Source: an uncultured Sterolibacterium sp.
Lineage (GTDB): Bacteria > Pseudomonadota > Gammaproteobacteria > Burkholderiales > Rhodocyclaceae
Assembly: GCA_903904605.1 (NCBI GenBank)
Contig: CAIVDC010000079.1
Location: 1-43,077 of the forward strand
DNA length: 43,077 nucleotides
Direction of reading: 5' to 3'
Below the pieces are notes generated by a model, which was not told the origin of the DNA, did no database searches, and saw only the letters and a program-made list of their open reading frames with translations. Positions 35,981-43,077 of the stretch are shown here, piece after piece (position 1 is the stretch's first letter; every line of letters starts with the position of its first letter). The translations under genes and the position numbers were made by a program.

Positions 35981-37489
35981 ATGAAGAAGACTTTTGCCAT
36001 TCTACTCACGGCTCTGGTTGTCGTCTCAAGCGGCCTGGCGCATGCAGAAGACGCGGCCAAGCCGGCAGCAGCTGCCACCGCTGAACCAGCCGCAGCGGCT
36101 CCTGCCGCCCCGGCTGCCGCCCCCAGCGCCGCGCCGGCCGCTGCCGCCGCAGCGCCCGCAGCGGCGCCGGCGCCGGTGCCCAACAAGGGCGACACGGCGT
36201 GGATGATCGTCGCCACCGCCTTCGTCATCCTGATGTCCATTCCCGGCCTGGCCCTGTTCTATGGCGGTCTGGTGCGCAGCAAGAACATGCTGTCGGTGCT
36301 GATGCAGGTGTTCGTCATCTTCTCGCTGATCAGCGTGTTGTGGGCCTTGTACGGCTACAGCGTCGCTTTCAGTGAAGGCAACGCCTTCTTCGGCGGGCTG
36401 GACAAGCTGTTCCTGAAAGGCATCACGCCCGACAGCGTGGCCGCCACCTTCAGCAAGGGCATCGTCATCCCGGAGTTCATCTACGTGGCCTTCCAGGGCG
36501 CCTTCGCGGCCATTACCGTGGCACTGATCGTCGGCTCCTTCGCCGAGCGCATCAAGTTCTCCGCGCTGTTGCTGTTCTCCGTGCTGTGGTTCACCTTCAG
36601 CTACCTGCCGATCGCCCACATGGTCTGGTATTGGGCGGGTCCGGACGGCTACATCTCCGCCGCAGCGGCTGACAAGCTCAATGCGACCGCTGGCTGGCTG
36701 TTCAACAGGGGAGCGCTGGACTTCGCCGGCGGCACGGTGGTGCATATCGACGCCGCCATGGCGGGCATCGTCGGCGCCTTCCTGATCGGCAAGCGCGTCG
36801 GCTACGGCAAGGACTCGATGGCGCCTCACAGCCTGACCATGACCATGATCGGCGCTTCGCTGCTGTGGTTCGGCTGGTTCGGCTTCAACGCCGGTTCGGC
36901 CCTGGAGGCCAACGGCACGGCGGCCCTGGCCTTCGTCAATACCTGGCTGGCCACCGCATGTGCCGCGCTGTCCTGGATGACCGTCGAATGGATGATCAAG
37001 GGCAAGCCCTCGATGCTCGGTGCCGCTTCCGGCGCGGTCGCAGGCCTGGTGGCGATCACTCCGGCATGCGGCTTCGTCGGCGTCGGCGGCGCCCTGGTCA
37101 TCGGCTTGCTGGCCGGCGTAGTCTGCCTCTGGGGCGTCACCGGGCTGAAGCACCTGCTCGGCGCAGACGACTCGCTCGACGTGTTCGGCGTGCATGGCGT
37201 CGGCGGCATCCTCGGCTCGCTTCTGACCGGGGTCTTCGCTGCCCCCAGCCTGGGCGGCAGCGGCATCTACGACTACGTCGCCAACAAGGTCGCGGACGGC
37301 TATTCGATCTACGATCAGCTGGTTATCCAGGCGACGGGCGTGGGCGTCACCATCGTCTGGTCGGGTGTCGTGGCCTTCATCTGCTACAAGGTGGCGGACA
37401 TGGTCATCGGCCTGCGCGTGGCGGAAGATGAAGAGCGCGAAGGCCTCGACATCTCCTCCCACGGCGAGTCGGCCTATAACCCCACCTAA
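35981..37489 (+). CDS. amtB: Ammonium transporter AmtB with Ala/Pro-rich N-terminal extension
   Basis: 502 residues from ATG 35981 (GGGGAACGTA before it). Signal peptide (ends AHAED), then an Ala/Pro-rich stretch of about 45 residues, then the Amt fold: 11 membrane segments with FYGGLVRSKNML, the twin-histidine channel (His255 in GTVVHI and His405 in FGVHGVGG) and FNAGSALEANG. It conducts ammonium into the cell and is gated by GlnK. The N-terminal extension is unusual in composition. A strong terminator follows. Confidence 0.95.
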   Translation: MKKTFAILLTALVVVSSGLAHAEDAAKPAAAATAEPAAAAPAAPAAAPSAAPAAAAAAPAAAPAPVPNKGDTAWMIVATAFVILMSIPGLALFYGGLVRSKNMLSVLMQVFVIFSLISVLWALYGYSVAFSEGNAFFGGLDKLFLKGITPDSVAATFSKGIVIPEFIYVAFQGAFAAITVALIVGSFAERIKFSALLLFSVLWFTFSYLPIAHMVWYWAGPDGYISAAAADKLNATAGWLFNRGALDFAGGTVVHIDAAMAGIVGAFLIGKRVGYGKDSMAPHSLTMTMIGASLLWFGWFGFNAGSALEANGTAALAFVNTWLATACAALSWMTVEWMIKGKPSMLGAASGAVAGLVAITPACGFVGVGGALVIGLLAGVVCLWGVTGLKHLLGADDSLDVFGVHGVGGILGSLLTGVFAAPSLGGSGIYDYVANKVADGYSIYDQLVIQATGVGVTIVWSGVVAFICYKVADMVIGLRVAEDEEREGLDISSHGESAYNPT

Positions 37490-37513
37490 AGCTTTCTCCT
37501 AGCAGCTCTCTTG

Positions 37514-37551
37514 CGGGCGCCCCAGGCGGACTGGGGCGCCCGATTTTTTTT
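37514..37551 (+). terminator. Intrinsic terminator of torF-glnK-amtB
   Basis: 12-bp GC-rich stem CGGGCGCCCCAG / CTGGGGCGCCCG, loop GCGGA, then A and eight T. It is 24 bp after the amtB stop. Confidence 0.95.
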
Positions 37552-37680
37552 GTAGCCGCGAATCAGGCGGGCGCGACAACCCCGGCAACGCCTGGAGCAG
37601 CCGGGACAACAGGCTTCGGCGAGTCGCGAACCCTGGCCGGCGCAGCCGCCTTCCCCGATTCGCGCCGTGGCGTTCCCGAG

Positions 37681-38025
37681 TTAGCGGGGCCGGGCCGTCT
37701 TGACGAACTCGAGGGAAGTCTGGAACAACTCAAGATCCTTGCCGTAATCGGACGCATCGGGACGGTTGATCTGTATCCATTCCCTCGAACTCGCCATTCC
37801 GCCAGGCTGAAACGAGACGATGTTGTTCCTGGAAAACTGCAATTCGGTCGCGGTGGCGGCGGGCAGACGCAAGCCGACGCCTTCGCCGCTGATGCAGGCA
37901 AACATCTTGTCTCTGACGAAGTAGGCGTCAAGACCGCTGATCTTTCTCGAACTGACGCCCGGCAGCTTGAGAAGCAGCGCGTCGAGCTGCGCCTTGGCGG
38001 TGGATTTGACGGTATCAGGTTTCAC
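37681..38025 (-). CDS. TfoX/Sxy N-terminal-like domain protein (tentative)
   Basis: 114 residues from GTG 38025 (an in-frame TGA lies a few codons upstream). The sequence pattern ISGLDAYFVRDKMFACISGE followed by VGLRLP and SREWIQINRP resembles the TfoX_N fold, which is found alone in many uncharacterised proteins. A role in competence is not supported by this similarity alone. It is 31 bp after the ankyrin lipoprotein gene on the same strand, so possibly co-transcribed. Confidence 0.6.
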   Translation of the reverse strand: MKPDTVKSTAKAQLDALLLKLPGVSSRKISGLDAYFVRDKMFACISGEGVGLRLPAATATELQFSRNNIVSFQPGGMASSREWIQINRPDASDYGKDLELFQTSLEFVKTARPR

Positions 38026-38056
38026 GGTATATTCGGAGGGTTCCGCTCATCTAGGT

Positions 38057-38743
38057 TTATTTCTGACTTGGGGTTTTCTGCTTTTCACGCCACTTCTTTA
38101 TCGTGGCGGCGACTGTCTTATGGCCGTTGGTCGACGCCATCGACGAAGCGGTGACGCCGTCCTTGTCGCGAAGCTGCACATTGGCGCCGCGATTCAGGAG
38201 CAGTTCGACCATCGACATCTGGCCGGTTGCCGCCGCTATATGCAGCGGTGTATGGCCGGTGGCGTCTTGCTGATTGATGTTCGCTCCCTTCGAGATCAGC
38301 GCCTTTGCCGAATCGTCCCCGCCGACTACAACAGCCGCATGAAGGGGCGACATGCCGAGAAAGTCCCTGGCACTGACGTCACTGCCCTTGTCTATCAGCA
38401 GATTCGTCGCATCCGGACGATTGCAGAATGCGGCGGCGAATAAGGGCGTGCGTTTAAGGGCATCCGCTGCATTGACATTCCCTCCTTCGTCGATGGCCTG
38501 CCCGACCCGATCGAGATCCCCGGCCTCCGATGCGGAAAACAGCGCTGCGTCGTTCTCGCTAAGTCCTCCGGCAGGATAAAAGCATTGCGCGCTCGTATTG
38601 GCCTTGGCTCCTTGATCCGCCTTGGATGCCGATGCCGGATCCGCCGAACCGCGCTCGCCGCAGCCTGCCAGTATGCCAATCGCGACGACGCTGACGATGC
38701 CGAAGGATTTGAGACGGGATGAGGAAGTCTTTACCGTTGTCAT
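38057..38743 (-). CDS. Ankyrin-repeat lipoprotein
   Basis: 228 residues from ATG 38743 (CAGGAG ahead). Signal peptide with lipobox ILAGC, Cys28 lipidated. A polar linker is followed by four ankyrin repeats from about residue 80: KRTPLFAAAFCNRPDATNLL, LGMSPLHAAVVVGGDDSAKA, TGHTPLHIAAATGQMSMVEL and the last partial one. Such exported ankyrin proteins serve as protein-binding partners in the cell envelope; the partner is not known. A cysteine in SAQCFYPAGG lies just before the repeats. Confidence 0.85.
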   Translation of the reverse strand: MTTVKTSSSRLKSFGIVSVVAIGILAGCGERGSADPASASKADQGAKANTSAQCFYPAGGLSENDAALFSASEAGDLDRVGQAIDEGGNVNAADALKRTPLFAAAFCNRPDATNLLIDKGSDVSARDFLGMSPLHAAVVVGGDDSAKALISKGANINQQDATGHTPLHIAAATGQMSMVELLLNRGANVQLRDKDGVTASSMASTNGHKTVAATIKKWREKQKTPSQK

Positions 38744-38822
38744 GATGGCTCCTGCGAGGTCATGTGGCCACAACCCTCCCAATGTCGAAGATTGCGCTGA
38801 CTGCGGCGCGCCCGCGCTGCGC

Positions 38823-39692
38823 TCAGCGGAAAACCACCGTCTTGTTGCCGTGCGTCAGCACCCGGTTCTCGATGTGGTACCTGAGGCCACGGGCGAGCAC
38901 GGCCTTTTCGATGTCCTTGCCGTAGCGCACCATGTCGAGGACGGAATCGGAATGGTCGATGCGGATCACATCCTGTTCGATGATCGGCCCCTGGTCAAGT
39001 TCGGCGGTGACGTAATGACAGGTCGCGCCGATCAGCTTCACGCCGCGCTGGTAGGCCTGGTGATAGGGCCTGGCGCCGACGAAGCTGGGCAGGAAGGAAT
39101 GGTGGATATTGATGATCTGCCCGGGATGGGCGGCGCAAAGTTCCGGCGAGATGATCTGCATGTAGCGCGCCAGCACCATGGTGTCGCCCTGCGCCTCCTC
39201 GAACAGGCGTCGGATCTCGGCGTGGGCCGCCTCCCTGTTGTCTGCGGGTACCGGCACATGGCGGAAGGGGATGCCGTGCCACTCGACGAAGCCCCTGAGT
39301 GTCTCGTGGTTCGAAATTACGCAGGGGATCTCGATGTCGAGTTCCTTCGATTGCCAGCGCGCCAGAAGATCGTAGAGGCAATGCTCCTGCTGGCTGACCA
39401 TCACCACGACGCGCTTCTTCACCGCGGAATCGGAGAGCGTCCAGTCCATCTGCAACTCTTCCGCGATGGGGGCGAGCCTCTGTCTGAACTCGGCCAGGGG
39501 GAAGGGCAGCGAGTCGGCCTTGACCTCGATGCGCATGAAGTAGCGGCTGCCGCTGCCTTCGCCGGGATCGGAATGGTAACTCGATTCGAGTATCCAGCCC
39601 TGATGTTCGGCGATGAAGCCGGCGACGCGACTGATGATGCCGACGCGATCTGGGCAGGAGGCGGAGAGGGTGTAGAAGCGTTCTGCGTGCAT
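38823..39692 (-). CDS. purU: Formyltetrahydrofolate deformylase
   Basis: 289 residues from ATG 39692, which shares one base with the stop of thrH (TGATG). The N-terminal ACT domain is at about 5-85 (FYTLSASCPDRVGIISRVAGF). The formyltransferase-type catalytic domain has NIHHSFLPSF (Asn195, His197) and Asp233 in ELDQGP. The enzyme releases formate from 10-formyl-THF, supplying formate for PurT and freeing THF. It forms an overlapping pair with thrH. Confidence 0.95.
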   Translation of the reverse strand: MHAERFYTLSASCPDRVGIISRVAGFIAEHQGWILESSYHSDPGEGSGSRYFMRIEVKADSLPFPLAEFRQRLAPIAEELQMDWTLSDSAVKKRVVVMVSQQEHCLYDLLARWQSKELDIEIPCVISNHETLRGFVEWHGIPFRHVPVPADNREAAHAEIRRLFEEAQGDTMVLARYMQIISPELCAAHPGQIINIHHSFLPSFVGARPYHQAYQRGVKLIGATCHYVTAELDQGPIIEQDVIRIDHSDSVLDMVRYGKDIEKAVLARGLRYHIENRVLTHGNKTVVFR

Positions 39693-40300
39693 CAGATCTT
39701 CTTGCTTGCCGCCTCGATCTCGGCATCGAGCCCGGCGTAGTTCATCACCACGGGATACTGCGGAAATTCGCGGACGACATTTTCCGGCGGACGAAAAAGA
39801 ATGCCGGCATGGGCCTCGGCGAGCATGGCCGTGTCGTTGTAGGAATCTCCCGCGGCCATGACCTTGAAATTGAGGGCCTTCAGGGCTTTCACCGCTTCGC
39901 GCTTCTGTTCGGCCATGCGCAGATGGTAATTGACCACGACGCCGTCGGCGTCGGCTTCCAGCTTGTGGCAGAACAGCGTCGGCATGCCGAGCTGGCGCAT
40001 CAGGGGCATGGCGAACTCGTAGAAAGTGTCGGACAGGATGATCACCTGGAAGCGCTCGCGCAAACTGTCGAGGAAGTCCTTCGCCCCGGGCATCGGGCCC
40101 ATTTCGGCGATCACCTTCTGGATGTCGGGCAGTCCCAGCTTGTGCTGGGCCAGGAGCGCCAGCCGGCCTTTCATCAGCTTGTCGTAGTTCGGCTCGTCGC
40201 GCGTGGTGCGGCGCAATTCGGGTATGCCGGTACGCTCGGAAAACTCGATCCAGATCTCTGGAACGAGCACGCCTTCGAGGTCGAGACAAACGATCTGCAC
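39692..40300 (-). CDS. thrH: ThrH phosphoserine phosphatase / phosphoserine:homoserine phosphotransferase
   Basis: 202 residues. HAD motifs: CLDLEGVLVPEIW (nucleophile Asp7), motif II in VIILSDTFYEF and motif IV AAGDSYNDTAML. DLEGVLVPE and LMRQLGMPTLFCHKLE match the ThrH subfamily, which transfers phosphate from phosphoserine to homoserine as well as hydrolysing it. It overlaps purU by one base; serine and one-carbon metabolism are linked. ATG 40300 lies 36 bp after the end of yheS on the same strand. Confidence 0.93.
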   Translation of the reverse strand: MQIVCLDLEGVLVPEIWIEFSERTGIPELRRTTRDEPNYDKLMKGRLALLAQHKLGLPDIQKVIAEMGPMPGAKDFLDSLRERFQVIILSDTFYEFAMPLMRQLGMPTLFCHKLEADADGVVVNYHLRMAEQKREAVKALKALNFKVMAAGDSYNDTAMLAEAHAGILFRPPENVVREFPQYPVVMNYAGLDAEIEAASKKI

Positions 40301-40336
40301 TTGAGACTCCCTGGATAAAGTTGCAATTCTACCTGC

Positions 40337-42243
<1,907 letters not shown>

Positions 42244-42247
<4 letters not shown>

Positions 42248-42836
42248 GCAGTGTTCCTATGGTCTGTGGCGGCAAGGGCGATCTTCCCTTGCTGGTCCGG
42301 ATATTTGCCGATGCGGCCGGCGTAGGCCTCACGGATGTTCGCAAAATCGATGGCTTCATCGCCGCAAAGCGTCAGGTAGCCCAGGATGCCGATCTCCCGC
42401 CTGGAATAGTCGATGAAGGCCAGGCCGATCGGCACCCCGGCCGCCAGGGCCAGGCGATAGAAGCCGCTCTTCCAGGCCTCCGTCCTGCGCCGCGTGCCTT
42501 CCGGGGCGATGGCGAGGTAGAAGCTGTCGCGCCTGCCGAACTCGGCCGCCAGTTGGGCGACCTGATTGGCGCGTTGCCCGCGCTTGAGGGGAATGCCGCC
42601 CAGGCTTTTCGACAGCGTCCTCATGGGCCAGGAAAACAGGCTGTCCTTGCCTGCCCAGTGGATCTCCAGCGTCACCGCGCTCCTGGCCAGGATGCCGATG
42701 ACGAAATCCCAGTTCGAGGTGTGCGGATAGAAGACGATGACCGCCTTGGGCGCGGCAGGAGGTTGCACCAGCAGCTTCCAGCCGAAAGCGCCCAGCAACC
42801 GGCGCGCAAGCTTGCCGGCGAATGAGGCCGACCGGG

Positions 42837-42840
<4 letters not shown>
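42244..42840 (-). CDS. PlsC-like acyltransferase domain protein
   Basis: 198 residues from GTG 42840 (GTGA overlap with the ABC-F gene upstream). Acyltransferase motif 1, HTSNWD (His40-x4-Asp45), and motif 3, PEGTRRRT (Glu114), are conserved, plus the middle [13 protein letters not shown]. This matches 1-acyl-sn-glycerol-3-phosphate acyltransferase-type proteins, but the actual acceptor could be another lipid. Downstream overlap with yheS makes the three-gene chain ybiT-acyltransferase-yheS translationally coupled. Confidence 0.88.

Positions 42841-43077
<237 letters not shown>

Noticed and set aside
37563..37931. Minus-strand frame of about 122 residues
   Set aside because: It overlaps the better-supported gene at 37681-38025 in another frame and has a composition typical of a shadow.

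Overview
The window is 43 kb of GC-rich, densely packed bacterial chromosome. It most likely comes from a betaproteobacterium related to the Rhodocyclales. The main clues are the torF-glnK-amtB nitrogen operon next to ubiK, a DUF1840 gene, an ECF sigma factor paired with NrsF, and full-length cobalamin-dependent MetH. Genus is an inference; no rRNA or tRNA gene was found.

Layout. 1-5981 (+): the end of one ornithine-cyclodeaminase-family gene, a second full copy, a FetA/FetB-type ABC pair, and a general amino-acid ABC importer (AapJ, AapQ, AapM types) with no local AapP-type ATPase. 5978-9082 (-): a zinc-ribbon membrane protein and a large S53 (sedolisin) lipoprotein peptidase whose leader holds a clear c-di-GMP-I (GEMM) riboswitch at about 9157-9248. 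9343-14155: a MalY/PatB aminotransferase facing an HDOD protein and a PAS-PAS-GGDEF-EAL protein that overlap by 4 bp. So a c-di-GMP enzyme lies about 1.3 kb from a c-di-GMP sensing RNA. 14208-20595: folate cyclo-ligase, soluble lytic transglycosylase, tRNA CCA-adding enzyme, DUF2905, a Nu-class GST, an alpha/beta hydrolase, DUF1840 and an unknown gene. 20838-26617: MetH, a rhodanese, a Bcr/CflA-type efflux pump and a small membrane protein.

26644-32308 is the most unusual region. The competence helicase gene comM (yifB) is split by a 4.16-kb Tn7-like element (27303-31465). The ends match (TGTRACTTTT, nine bases, TGCGAC), carry arrays of TGCGAC repeats, and are flanked by a 4-of-5 match in a 5-bp duplication. 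Removing the element and one duplicated copy restores comM in frame. The element keeps tnsA and only the start of tnsB; an IS21-family insertion (28655-31223) replaces the rest of its core. It resembles a decayed member of the comM-targeting Tn6022/AbaR family known from Acinetobacter.

32376-37551: NrsF and its ECF sigma factor, a MarR regulator, ubiK, then torF-glnK-amtB. That operon has a sigma-54 promoter, two NtrC-type sites about three helical turns apart, and a strong intrinsic terminator. 37681-43077 (-): a TfoX-like small protein, an ankyrin lipoprotein, PurU with ThrH, and an overlapping trio of an ABC-F protein (YbiT type, partial), a PlsC-like acyltransferase and a YheS-type ABC-F protein.

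Three regulatory themes stand out: c-di-GMP (riboswitch plus GGDEF/EAL/HDOD), nitrogen control (NtrC, sigma-54, GlnK, AmtB), and loss of comM by transposition.
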